Positions 10,563 to 24,555 of a stretch of 64,000 bases of DNA are shown here, in pieces (positions within the stretch are counted from its first letter, which is position 1; every line of letters starts with the position of its first letter). The translations under genes were made by a program, and so were the position numbers. A model generated the notes under the pieces. It did no database searches and was not told the DNA's origin. It was given only the letters and a program-made list of their open reading frames with translations. This DNA comes from Desmodesmus armatus. Its lineage: Eukaryota; Chlorophyta; Chlorophyceae; Sphaeropleales; Scenedesmaceae. The stretch covers positions 620,001 through 684,000 of the forward strand of contig VIIQ02000002.1 in NCBI GenBank assembly GCA_007449985.2, read 5' to 3'.

Positions 10563-12350
10563 TGCTGTATGCTGGCCGTGAGCTCAGTTGCAAGTGTCTG
10601 CCATGACGACTGCTGCTGTTGATGAGGGTGATAGTGATGGGGGCCAGCTTTGCCTCTACTGGGCCTTGCTTGTTGTTGCGGCTGCTGAGTCAGTCTGCTG
10701 ACAATTGATGTCAGCCTTGTTGTTTGCCATTTGGCCTACTGCCTTGTTGGTGTTGTAAAACCTCTTGATTCTGGACACACCATAGACAGTGTCTGCTGCA
10801 AAGAGCTGAGAATGCTGCCTCACAAAGTCTCTAACCCCTTGCCGCCATGCCCACGTCAATCAGACTGAGCATTACACATGGGCCGTATGTGGCACACATA
10901 CAACCCCGCGGCCAATCAAACAGTTGGTGCATCAAGCATGCACACATGACTGCACAGATTTGACTCCATCCAAGACTCACAGTGCTCTCCATACACGTCC
11001 ACAAACAGCAGCAGCGTGCACTGCTTGAACTGGACACAGGGATGCTGCCATCAAGCTGGGAGCTGTTTGGTCAGCAGGCAGCACGGGAGTACACTAGCCC
11101 CACACCAGCTGGGGCTGAATGTGCATGACAACACAGTTGAACTACAAGGACACGCGCCCTCCCAACTATTGACGGACACGGCATACTACCTCGTGCTATC
11201 ATAGTACGCCACACCCCACAACAACTGCACATACAACCCAACTGAGCCAGCACAAGCTGCTGCTGCCTTTTAGACGCCCTGCCTGCCTGTTCCGAGTGCA
11301 GGATGCATCCCACTGTCATGATACAACACCCAGACAGCACAACACAAAGCTGCCTTGCTGCTTTGGTCCACCAAGACTTCCTCAGGACACAAGCTGCCAT
11401 AAAGCCGACATGCGATGCAGGTAAACAACTGTGCACAGGCACTGCAGAACCAGCTGCAACAAAACAAGCTCTTGATCTTGGCAGTACAAAGCCACAGTGC
11501 AGCACACACCTGGCCCGCCTGCCTGCAGGCAGGTGCTATGCTGCTCACGTTCTGACTTCAACAACAGCACAGCTGCAGCCGGCCCCAATTTGTGCTGGGA
11601 GGAGCTGGGGAGGCAAGGCCGTGCCGTGGCACAAGTAAAGATCCACCATGACACAAGTGCATGTACAGCTACACAGAGCACACCCAAAGCGCTCATGTAT
11701 GCCACTGGTGGCAGCAGCGGTGATGCATTGCCTATAATGCTTGCTGCCCGGCAGCAGTGACTGTTGCTCTGGCCTGGCGCGGCCGTGTAGAGGCCCCGCC
11801 TGCGACCTTCTGAGAGTCTTGCCAACTTGGGACACACTGACACCAGCGGCAGCACAACCACTGTTCACACACTATACACTGCCTCCCAACATGGGGTCTG
11901 GTAGCATCCAGAAGTATGCAATTGCTGGGGGGGGGGGGGGAGCCAGCTGCTTGCAGCATCAATGCAAGCAGCAGCAAGCGCGCTCGGCATGCAAGTGCCA
12001 ATCAGGTAGTTGGTGGCTGGGAGGGTGGCTGGGAGGGGGGGTGGAGGGTATGGCAACACCAGACACAACACAGGTCGTGTTGTATTCCCTGAGAAGAGCC
12101 GGTGGGCAGGTGCTGCTCACTGCCAGCCAGGGTTGGCTGGAGCTGCTGCTCAGGCATCTGGTGCTGTGCCATGCAAGCAAGGCACTACAGACCACCATGT
12201 CTCTGCTACAGCTGCTGCAGTGCCAGATGTTTGGATAACCGGTGCTGCGGTGGCACAAATGATGTGCCACCGGTGGCAAAATGCAGGGTTACCAGTTGCT
12301 GCGACAACTCTGCGGCAGGACAACTGACAACCACACCACATCCCACCCCC
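10563..12350. other. no supported gene
   Basis: Tail-to-tail spacer between the cyclic-nucleotide-binding gene and the small minus-strand gene. It contains the TGTAA at 10754 and a run of 12 or more G near 11928-11941. Open frames on both strands lack splice-consistent structure or motifs. Confidence 0.4.
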
Positions 12351-12626
12351 TCAGCTGGCCTTGACAACATGGGCTTCCTTTCCCGTGCAGTAGTTGTAGA
12401 TATATCTGCCTGTGAACATGTCCAGCAGGGTCCTCCAAGTCAGCAGCTCCTGCATGGGCCCTGAGCTCCTGCTGCTGCTGTTTGACAGCTGAGACTGTTT
12501 CGCCTGCTTGCCACATGCACCTTGCTGCTCCTGCTGCTCGCCTTCAGAAGCGTACATCTTCCAAGCTGCAATCCAGGCCAAGCAGACCGAGATGCCAACC
12601 AGCACAAAGCGCATAGGACAAACCAT
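12351..12626 (-). CDS. small single-helix membrane protein, unknown function
   Basis: An uninterrupted minus-strand frame from ATG 12626 to a TGA at 12351 gives 91 residues. It opens with a hydrophobic helix (MRFVLVGISVCLAWIAAW, about residues 5-22). A Gln/Ser-rich hydrophilic linker follows, then a short ordered-looking segment (LLTWRTLLDMFTGRYIYNY). The helix near the N terminus suggests a signal anchor in an organelle or ER membrane. No family was recognised. The gene starts about 380 bp upstream of and divergent from FSD1. It could also be the last exon of a longer gene, since the frame remains open upstream to about 12707. Confidence 0.4.
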   Translation of the reverse strand: MVCPMRFVLVGISVCLAWIAAWKMYASEGEQQEQQGACGKQAKQSQLSNSSSRSSGPMQELLTWRTLLDMFTGRYIYNYCTGKEAHVVKAS

Positions 12627-13006
12627 TGTAAAGGGGTGGAGTGAGCTGTACACCACACTGTGGCCGGAGCTGGTGCTGACGACAGGACTTAATCCAAAGG
12701 CTGACACAATATCGTTTGGAATGAGGACGTGCAGCCAAAAGGTTGCCAGCCAACGGATGGAACAGCAGAGGTCCGGGTGGCACTTGGCTGCAGGCGACTA
12801 TGCGGTGAGCTGCTACGGCCCTGTAAACGTGCACATTGCTTTCCAAAAACTTTGTTGATGGGAAATTCATCGCCAACGACCACTCTTCTTATACCCTTTG
12901 GTGCTTGGCAATGACACAGTTTGCAAGCAGTCATAGCACACGCTAGACGCACGTACAACACGCCCCAGAAACAGCTTTCAAACAATTCAACAGCTGTGTT
13001 GCAACT

Positions 13007-14798
13007 ATGGCCTTCACACTCGCCCAGCAGCAGGTCCTGGCCCGCCCCACAGCGCGCCCCTCAGCCAGGCGCGCTGTGTGCGTGGTGCCCAGGGCAGCTG
13101 TGTCCCTGAAGGACCCCCCCTATGCACTGGACGCCCTGGAGCCCCACATGAGCAAGCAGACCCTGGAGTTCCACTGGGGTGAGTTCTAGATCATTTGTGC
13201 CTTGGCATCAGATCCAACCCCCGGAGGCATCTCCTCGCCGATCGCGGGGCTTGAATTTACGCATGAGACTTGCAATTGACTGGTGGTGGTCAATGCGCCG
13301 TCCTGGGCCCCTGCCAGCACGCACATCGCCTGTTGACCACACCTCGACTTGGACGTCGCCTGAGGCTGGGCCTTGCTGCATGCTTGCACAGGCAAGCACC
13401 ACCGTGCCTATGTTGACAACATGAACAAGCAGATTGCCGGCACTGACCTGGAGGGCAAGTCCCTTGAGGAGATTGTGATGGCCAGCTGGAACGGCGGCAA
13501 CCCCACCCCTGTCTTCAACAATGCAGCCCAGGTGATGCTACTGCTGCATGCATGACTGCAACCATGTTGACCTACGCCTTCATCAGTGCTTTTGTTGCAT
13601 GCTGCAGCAGCATGTGCTTGCCGTGCTGTCCCGCCAGCACTAAATGCAGAACTTCTACAACGCAGGATCAGCAGCCAATGCCGCACACGTGGTGCCAGTT
13701 TCGGCCCAATTCCTCTTCAATACAGCGTAGTCAAGCAGCTGGAATCATGCAGGAATGCAGGGGTGTGATACCATCGGCAACAGCCATGGTGTGGTTCCCC
13801 GAACACTAGGTGCAATGCTACGGTCCCTGACTGGTGGTTCCCCGCTGTGCTGGTGTGTTGCAGGTGTGGAACCACACCTTCTTCTGGGAGAGCATGAAGC
13901 CCAACGGCGGTGGTGAGCCCACAGGCAAGCTGGCTGACGCCATCAAGGCATCATTCGGCAGCCTGGACGAGTTCAAGACACAGTTCAAGGCAGCAGGTGG
14001 GTGGCTTGTTCATGGGGCGTCAGCACACACCGCATACGACTGCATGCACACAGCATGTGGGGTCTCCACAATGGCTTCAGGCTGAGGGAGGCCTGACATA
14101 TCAGGTGTTTGGGCTGGCAGTGGGTTGGTCCACGCAGTCCCATATGCAGTGATAATGTTCGTTGCTAGCATGGATACTGTCAGTGTGATGCTGTTCTTGC
14201 TGATCAGTGCGGCGGCTGTTGGTGTGGTGCTGCAGGTGCCACCCAGTTCGGCTCCGGCTGGGCCTGGCTGTGCGCTGACAAGTCTGGCAAGCTGAGCATT
14301 GAGAAGACCCCCAACGCTGTGACCCCAGTGGTGGAGGGCAAGACCCCCATCCTGACCATGGATGTGTGGGAGCATGCATACTACCTGGACGTGCAGAACA
14401 GGAGGTGGGTTGGGAGGCAGGCCGATGGGTGCAGAGGTGCAGGACATCGCAATGAATGCATGGGACATGGGCGTGTAAGATGACCCGTTGGGTGGTGCCG
14501 CACCTGGTGCAACCTGCCGTGCGCAGCAAAGGACTGCTGCAGCGGCGTTCAGTCCACACACTTGGCACCAACGCCTGCATGCATCTTGTCGTGCAAGCCC
14601 AGCGTGTTGCAGTTGACATAGTGGTGCCGTGGTCATTGAGATGCGAGTGAACAAATTTCCATGTGTTTCATGCAGCACCTGAGGGCCGTACTGCTGCTGT
14701 GTGTGTTGCCGTGCAGGCCTGACTACATGACCACCTTTGTGGACAAGCTGATTGACTGGGACAACGTTGCCAAGCGCTTTGCGGCAGCATCCAGCTGA
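13007..14798 (+). CDS. FSD1: iron superoxide dismutase, chloroplast
   Basis: Five exons join cleanly: 13007-13178, 13392-13531, 13864-13996, 14236-14404 and 14717-14798, giving 231 residues, normal for a plastid FeSOD precursor. Residues 1 to about 32 are Ala/Arg/Val-rich and acid-free, a chloroplast transit peptide. The mature enzyme starts near [19 protein letters not shown]. All four metal ligands are present: His56 in [12 protein letters not shown], His108 in [11 protein letters not shown], and Asp191 and His195 in [12 protein letters not shown]. The Gln in [14 protein letters not shown] and the [13 protein letters not shown] segment mark the Fe rather than the Mn type. It dismutates superoxide to O2 and H2O2 in the stroma, near photosystem I. 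The gene faces NTRC tail to tail across a repeat-rich spacer. No TGTAA is seen close to the stop; the nearest is about 500 bases on. Confidence 0.97.
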
Positions 14799-15200
14799 AC
14801 AGCAGCTCCTTCCCTCGGTGCAACCAACCTGGCGCGCATGCGGAAGCCAGCATAAGTCAGTGCCCCTCGCTGCTGAGTCGCTTGTGCGGCACCCCAGCGC
14901 AGTTGGCAGCAGACCAGTTGATCCCAATGAGGCTCTGAGGTCTTGGACCATTTGCATGTGTTGCATACAGTCTTGGGCCCCACCACAGCAGCTCCAAGCA
15001 TACCCAGCGACCATGTGGTCACCAGTGGCCCCATGGGTTCAATGGCTGGTAAAGAATTCCGTCCAGTCGTCACTGCTGTGTTGCTGGATGTGCATACCAC
15101 AGCACGCATGCCGCGCATGGTTGTTGCATGTGTTGACAGCACTGTGGCAGGATGGCTCACTGTGAGAGTGTGAGAGCGTAAGTTGTGATTGATGAATGGC
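14799..15200. other. FSD1 3' flank
   Basis: No coding sequence is supported. A long minus-strand open frame crossing this region is antisense to FSD1 exons and has no independent support. Confidence 0.4.
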
Positions 15201-15719
15201 CTGGGGTATTGATCGGTGAGACAGTGTCCGGAACCGGGGAGGTAGCAAGATTTCCTGTGGAGACACTGGGAACACACAAAGATGGGAACACAGAACACAA
15301 TGTAACTAGCACTGGGTCCCCCACCGCCAACCCAGGCAACGAAAGCCTAACAAAGCAACCTCACAGTACAATAGAAGGCGTCCAGACCAAAGCTGTGAGT
15401 CCAGCAGCCCCATCAAGCCTAGTAAAATTACCTGCAAGCAGCACCACCACCGCGCAGCGAGCGTCAGGAACAGCCCACCAGGATGCCAGGAAGGAGCATG
15501 CAGGCACAAGGGGGGAGGGTGGGGGTCCTCCCCCACCCCCAGCGTAGGCTGGCAGCACCAAGTAGGCCGCCACCGTGGAACCTGAACAGGCACAGCAGAC
15601 AGAAACAACACAGGACAGGCGGGGCACACAAAAAACAGACAGCCGGGCGGCAAAGAGCACAAGGCACAAGAAAAACCACCCTGCCACCCAAAAACTTAAC
15701 GCAGCACGGTGTGAAGTTA

Positions 15720-15762
15720 ACCACCAACGGGGCAAGAAGCCCCGCCGTTGCTAAACGGTGGT
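15720..15762. repeat. imperfect GC-rich stem-loop
   Basis: The arms ACCACCAACGGGGC (15720-15733) and GCCCCG...TTG...GTGGT (15739-15762) pair around an AAGAA loop, with two interruptions in the right arm. It lies within the repeat-rich island and could be a hairpin in a transcript of that element. Confidence 0.5.
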
Positions 15763-16242
15763 ACTGACACTGCTACAAGAACGCACCGGGCGCAGCCCGA
15801 AGAGAGAGAGGTTGAAGAGACATGCATATGTGTATGAGTGACAGCAGAGGTTTCATGTAAGTGAGTGGGCACAAGGGGAAGAGAGGGTAGGAAGAAGATG
15901 CGGGGCGGGCGCCGTAGCGGTCCCCACCCCCAGCGGGGCCCAGTCTCCCTGCAACAGGCACAAGACAAGGGGAGGGGAGCAAGGCAGTGTAACACAAGGT
16001 GGGGAGGGGGTGGGGAGGGGGGTGGACCATGCAGAGGCGACTGATGAGGTGGGTGGACCGATCCGGGTGGCTGGTTTCAGCAGTGCTTGATGTTTGTGGT
16101 TCTGTTCATGAAACTGATGGTTGTCCGTTGGCTACTTCACGAGCTTCGGGCTCCCTTGTGGATTGTACGGCTTTGGTCGTGCCAAATGCTGTATCTGTAT
16201 CTGTAACTGAAAAGAGTCCAAAGTCATCTGTTCCAAGAGTTC

Positions 16243-16583
16243 AAGAATCACGGACGGCCGCCACAACATCATTCCACAAAGCGATGGCCATCAGCCATAT
16301 CTGTGACACCTGGAAGGGGGCGATGTGATGCCCTGTCGCCAGTCCCAGGACTTCAAACCGATGCCTTGCACGCTGGGGAGCTGAAAGGACTGGCCATCAG
16401 CCATATCTGTGACACCTGGAAGGGGGCCAGTGCTGCTGTGAGGCGAGCTAGCGCTGCTGCCAGAACACGCTGAGTAGAGTCAGCCCAGCTGATGAGGGGC
16501 GGTGCTAGGGTGGGTAGGAAGAGTTTTGAACGCCACTGCTGCCAAAACCGGTTCTGGTAATTCCGTTGGATGGCTGCACGCAA
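16243..16583 (-). other. minus-strand open frame with duplicated segment
   Basis: From about 16583 the minus strand reads QRNYQNRFWQQWRSKLF, then an Ala/Leu-rich stretch, then APFQVSQIWLMASPF, and closes at 16353. A second copy of the 37-base repeat lower down reads APFQVSQIWLMAIALW and closes with a TGA near 16243. The same peptide is therefore encoded twice in tandem, each copy with a different tail. It may be a fragment of an element-borne gene; a donor-like GTGTCA follows the Gln codon in both copies. No family recognised. Confidence 0.25.
16285..16427. repeat. 37-bp direct repeat, two copies
   Basis: Identical 37-base copies starting TGGCCATCAGCCATATCTGT lie at 16285-16321 and 16391-16427, 106 bases apart start to start. 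Confidence 0.9.
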
Positions 16584-16624
16584 CTGGGCGCTAAGGGAAC
16601 TCCCTGTGATTGCTGGGGCTGGTG

Positions 16625-16667
16625 GGGGTGGGGCGGGGGGGGGGAGTGGGGGGGGGGGGGGGGGGGA
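16625..16667. repeat. G-rich tract
   Basis: Nearly pure G with a few interruptions, ending in about 19 consecutive G. It can form G-quadruplex structures and is prone to length errors. Confidence 0.9.
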
Positions 16668-17010
16668 TCAAACGTTGTGCTGCCCGTGAGGATGGGAGAG
16701 AGGGCTTCTTGTGCGGTGGACGGATCTGCGAGGGAGAGTGTAAGTGAGCTGATTGTTGCGTGGTGATGATGGTGTGGGGGAGTTGTGGTGAGAGCGGGGA
16801 TGTCCGCTCGTGCGTCTTAAACGTATGTATCGATGCTTAATGTGTTGAGGTTTTTCGATCCGAACGGCACTGGTGTCTTCCTGGTGGCCCTCTGCTGCTT
16901 GCCCCTGATGCTCGGTACCCGGATGAAAACGAAAGTAAACACATCCGATGTAGAAGAAGTAGATGTAAATTATGATCTGACAGCAGGTGGAGGCAATGGA
17001 CAATTTGGGT

Positions 17011-17110
17011 GTATTGATCGGATTTGCTGGTCTGGTGGTGGAGTGATTGTGTGGGCACTGGGGTATTGATCGGATTTGCTGGTCTGGTGGTGGAGTGATT
17101 GTGTGGGCAC
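17011..17110. repeat. tandem duplication, 52-bp period
   Basis: A 48-base unit beginning GTATTGATCGGATTTGCTGG is present at 17011-17058 and 17063-17110 with no mismatch. Its first part also occurs at 15206-15216. Confidence 0.9.
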
Positions 17111-17990
17111 AGTTGTATGTGCCTGGCAGTCAGGTGGCGATTACAGCTGGCATGTAACCACTTTTTGTGCAGATGCAAGGATCTGTGCTGTACGTCCTGT
17201 CACTCACACTTTTGCCAATATGATGATACTTGAAGGTGTGTTGCTGGTCCCCAGCACAGCCCCCTCTCATGCGTGCACTGCCTCACTGACATCTTGGATT
17301 TCCCTACTAGCAGCGCCATACCCCTTTGATATGTCCCTGACAAACAGCACATGCCAACTGCCTTGTTACAGTCTGTATCAACAAGTGTATCAACAACCAA
17401 CCTGTGCCCCCAGCTCAGGGGCAGCGCTGTCAAAGTACTCGAATCATCTCGAAGACACACAGCACCTCACTCTCGTCACTCTCCAACACGTCACGAGGCA
17501 GCTCAAGGGAGCCACCACCAGCTTGACTAGCCTATGGACCTGTGGGCCACAGCTGTACAACCGGACAGATCCCACCCTGAACATGCAGGGTCACTCACTG
17601 GCCACTCTTCAGACAGACACACAGGCACACTCACTGACACTGATCGGGGGGAATGACTGCAGCAACCACGGCCCCGCAAGTCCAGCCAATACCTCAAACA
17701 GCAACCACAGGCACGACTGTGCGCTGTATGCCGGCACATGCATACGCTCATCGAACCATCAGCTGCGTGTGTATGCCATGCAGCTGAGCACTACCTGTTC
17801 AGCTCAGCACACTGGCCACCACTGCACAACTGAGTGGCCCATACAGCCAACCACCAAGAAGAAGAGGACCTGCCGAAGCACCAGATTGTGTTCACCCAGC
17901 AACAACAATTCTTACACGCAGAACAACCGCAGCACCAGTACAACCGCAGCACGACAGCCCTTGACACGGCCGCATGACTGTGCGGTCTGT
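17111..17990. other. NTRC 3' flank, no independent gene
   Basis: Contains the NTRC poly(A) signal. A plus-strand frame open for 389 codons (17076-18245) runs through here into antisense of the last NTRC exon. Its sequence is Thr/Ser/His/Cys-rich without motifs, and the plus strand here is rich in C and A, which lowers stop-codon frequency. I do not call it a gene. Confidence 0.4.
17912..17916 (-). terminator. TGTAA poly(A) signal of NTRC
   Basis: TGTAA on the minus strand, about 75 bases beyond the NTRC stop codon. TGTAA is the usual polyadenylation signal in Chlamydomonas-type green algae. Confidence 0.55.
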
Positions 17991-21578
<3,588 letters not shown>

Positions 21579-22020
21579 CTTGCGCGACAAGGAGAGACAC
21601 GGGGTGCGTGCTTCGTGCGAGGTGTCTGAGGTCCTGAAAGAAAAGAAACGCCCCTTTCTAAAGCAACAATTAAGACTGCAAACAGCTACTGTGTGCCTCG
21701 CCAGACAACCTGGTGTGTGACTGTCGCTGCTAGGGACCTGAAACCTCCCATTCTTTTCCAGGGCATTTCAACTGTGATCATGATAGCAAAGCCGTCAAAG
21801 CGCATGTATACACCATTCACTGCTCTGTCAATGCCCCTGGTCTACATCAAGCTGGGACAGAGGCAGGGGGGGGGGGTGCAACAGGAACTCTGCATTGGAG
21901 AATTTGCAACCTGTTGTGCTTGCACATGTCAGCAGGGCCAGGCACTCACAAATGACAGCATAGTGGGTGCAATTACAATTATGCCTGCCACAGGAGTGAC
22001 AGCTGTCACTGAGCAATGTG
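21579..22020. other. NTRC upstream region
   Basis: Promoter and 5' UTR of NTRC together with the 3' end of the next minus-strand gene, whose TGTAA is at 21973-21977. A run of 9 G lies near 21868. No further gene seen. Confidence 0.4.
21973..21977 (-). terminator. TGTAA poly(A) signal
   Basis: TGTAA on the minus strand, about 44 bases past the stop of the 22021-23420 membrane-protein gene. Confidence 0.5.
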
Positions 22021-22501
22021 TCAATTGCTTGCAGCAGCGGCTTTTGTGCTGCGTTGACTGCTCGCAGCCCCTCTCCGCTTCCTGCCCTTGTCCCCATGCA
22101 CCAGTGCCTTGAGGTCGCTGTAGCATCCCGCAGCCATCACTGCTAGCAGCCCCAGGGAGGTGACCACCACACCAAAGATGATCGCTGGCCAGTTGCCTGC
22201 AAACGACAATCCGGGGGGGGGGGGGGGGGGGGCAGGGGGCATACTGGTTGCTAGCCCTGGCCCTCTTACAAAATGACAGCACTGTGTTTCTTCGATCAGA
22301 CATCCTCTTTCAGCACTGGTTGTGCACACGCCTGTTGAAAACAGCAGTAACCAGGATGGCAACATCGGCGTGCCAGCCTGGCATACACTGTCAAGGAACA
22401 ATGGTGCCAATCTGGCATGCTGGTGCGTCAGTCACTGGCCTGAGGTACCATGGATACAACAACTTACTCGCAAGGATTGTGCCGACTGCTTGACCCCCGT
22501 C

Positions 22502-22532
<31 letters not shown>

Positions 22533-23420
22533 TACCCCACCCCACCACCACACCCACACCCTCGCCACTGTACCCCCCCCTCCCGCCCCCCAAGAACACC
22601 CACAACTACAGTCCCTGCGCACCTGCTGGTGTCAAGTCAATCTGTATGGATGCTTGTTTGCTTTCACTGCCAGCATTGAACACAACTACACACTTCTTGC
22701 GACCTGCAGTCATCAAGCGCACAGTGTGTCCCGAGAGGGGAGCGATCAACGCATGCAAGGTCACACTAGACCAGTCCAACCAGGATAACCAAGCAGCCAC
22801 GCTCCTGCAGACGTCCAGGGTTGTCCCTCATGAGTTGATCACTGGCTGCGGTGTGGCACACATATCGGCAATGTGTGTCCACCCATAGTGTGAAAGGCCG
22901 TGAAAACACAGCATGATTCACACATCCGATGCGTGTAAGGGCACAGCGCAACACCCATGCACCACAGAGCTGGCTCACATTCTTTGTGTCTTTCTCCCCC
23001 CCCCCCCCCCCCCCCCCTCTCCCCCCCCCCCCCCCCCCCAAAACACTCACCTGACAGTTCACCAGGGAAGAACTTGCTGCAATCAGCAGCAGCATCGCAT
23101 GCCGCCAGCCACTTGCAGCTCGCAGGCTTGGTCGGTTTACACGCCTGTGCAGCCACAAACCATTAGAACAGTGCAACAGCTGGAATCTGCAGCAGCATGG
23201 AACTCGTTGGACTCCTGCTCACCTCTGCTTGCTGTGGCAACTGGACGCCTGAGTGCAGCTTGCCACTACCATGCACTGTCCATCTAATGTTGAGCCTCCC
23301 GTCATCTATGCAGTGAATCCACTTGCTATGGGGATCAAGGTCCACGTCTGCCGTCACTGAGCTGGCACACACATGCTGCAGCAGCAGATTTGCCAGCAGC
23401 ATCACCAGCATCTGGAGCAT
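22021..23420 (-). CDS. type I membrane protein, unknown function
   Basis: Minus-strand exons 23420-23223, 23144-23051, 22826-22623 and 22196-22021 give about 223 residues. A true ATG opens a signal peptide (MLQMLVMLLANLLLQHVCAS). The lumenal/extracellular part is Cys-containing (SKWIHCIDDGRLNIRW, ACKPTKPASCKWLAACDAAA, RKKCVVVFNAGSESKQ). One membrane helix follows (WPAIIFGVVVTSLGLLAVMA), then a basic cytosolic tail of about 35 residues (DKGRKRRGAAS). The third exon's acceptor is weak; another acceptor 14 to 20 bases downstream would break phase. Two introns hold very long C tracts on the plus strand (G runs in the transcript). I do not recognise the family; the layout suits an ER/Golgi or cell-surface protein with a small disulfide-rich domain. 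Confidence 0.6.
22211..22232. repeat. homopolymer G tract in intron
   Basis: About 20 consecutive G just upstream (in the minus-strand gene sense) of the exon encoding the membrane helix. Confidence 0.9.
22502..22533. repeat. homopolymer C tract in intron
   Basis: About 30 consecutive C, followed by more C-rich sequence to about 22590. It becomes G-rich in the minus-strand transcript. Confidence 0.9.
22997..23039. repeat. homopolymer C tract in intron
   Basis: More than 40 bases of C broken by one TCT, ending right next to the donor of the second exon of the membrane-protein gene. Confidence 0.9.
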
Positions 23421-23854
23421 TGTTCAGTGCTGCTGATGGGATGATCTATAGAGCATAATGCACACTCTGCAAGGGTGAAATGATTGGTAGCCCCGCTAGA
23501 CCCCACCTGTCATGGGGCTCAAGAGTGGCCTGGGTTTTGAGGTTCCTCATAGCCCTTGGCTTTGGGGCCACACGCACCACCGTTCGTTGCACACATGCAG
23601 TCTATTGACAGCGTCTGTCTCTGATCCGAGCTCTTTTTGCCACAAACTTCAACTCCGAGACCGAGGCTTCGTCCGAAGGGCACCGTTGCTTTGTTGGGAT
23701 TCTTTTGGTTGTGCAGAAACGAAGTTAGCGTGACGTTCGGGTCACTTCGGTATACTGTTGCCACGGTGCAGACGTGCACCCTCCCATCACTACTGCTTGA
23801 GAGTGCACTGCACGTGCTTGCCTGCACCACGCTGTCGCCACTGGTGCTCATTTG

Positions 23855-24555
23855 ATGGCAATGCCTCAAGGGCCTTTGAGAGCTCCAGCCTCTGAGCTGG
23901 ATCCTCTTGATGATGAGGTGAGGCACATTTGCGGGGGCAAAGGCAGACAGCAGAGCAGCAAGCACCACAAGAGAGATCTGGGCAGCAAGCAGCTGCTTCA
24001 CGGTTTCAGCACAGGGCCCATCGATGAATCAATTGCAACGCCGTGCATCTCTTTGCACTCACCCAGCACGCTGCTGTGACATGCTGTTTGCAGTGGGAGC
24101 GGTTTCAGGCCAACGGTTGTCCTGACTGGTGGCTCCTGGCCAAGTACGTGGGCCAAGCAGCTCGCAGCTTCCCCTACCAACCCTTCAGGCCGATGTCTGT
24201 AGCTGGTGCTTTCAGTACGGCAAGCAACCAGGCCGCCACTGGTCCATCACAGGCTGCTGGACTGGAAATGCAGCATGTCGGCAGCGACCAGCCCAGCACA
24301 ACAGAAGATGCAGGAATTGTGCAGCCTGGGACCAGTGCTGCCTGCAAGCAGCCTGCCACCAGCATGGAGGCAGCCGCAAGCAGCTCTTGCAGTCCTGCAG
24401 CAGCAGCAGCGGTGCCAGATGCCCTGCCCACATCGCCCTGCAGGCCTGCTGCTGCAGCAGCTGCTGCACCAACACCCGCCAACTGTGGGCTGAAAGGGAT
24501 CTTTGGCCCCTGCACCGCTTGCACACCCAACCAGGAGACAGACCAAACAGCTTGA
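23855..24555 (+). CDS. small protein of unknown function, Ala/Ser-rich C terminus
   Basis: Two exons join in phase 0: 23855-23917 and 24094-24555, giving 174 residues. The conserved-looking part is residues about 15-55: ELDPLDDEWERFQANGCPDW, then LLAKYVGQAARSFPYQPFRP. Trp, Phe and Tyr are concentrated here and suggest a short helical domain. The remainder is Ala/Ser/Thr/Pro-rich and probably disordered, ending with CxxC-like CTACTPNQETDQTA. The first exon starts at an ATG after a pyrimidine-rich leader and ends at GAG|GTGAGG. It is divergent from the minus-strand membrane-protein gene, with about 430 bp between starts. No family recognised. Confidence 0.5.

Larger units (their letters stand above)
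15201..17110. mobile_element. repeat-rich island, candidate unclassified mobile element
   Basis: The 16-base sequence CTGGGGTATTGATCGG occurs at 15201-15216 and again at 17058-17073, bounding about 1.87 kb that differs from its surroundings. It contains A/C-rich unspliced sequence (15.3-15.7 kb), a GC hairpin (15720-15762), a 37-bp direct repeat (16285 and 16391), a long G run (about 16625-16667) and a 52-bp-period tandem duplication at the right end. No reverse transcriptase, integrase or transposase motif is visible. It could be a non-autonomous element, or simply tandem-repeat-rich spacer between the convergent FSD1 and NTRC genes. Confidence 0.35.

Noticed and set aside
14010..15014. 334-codon minus-strand frame across FSD1
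   Set aside because: Antisense shadow of FSD1 exons 3-5; no splice or motif support.
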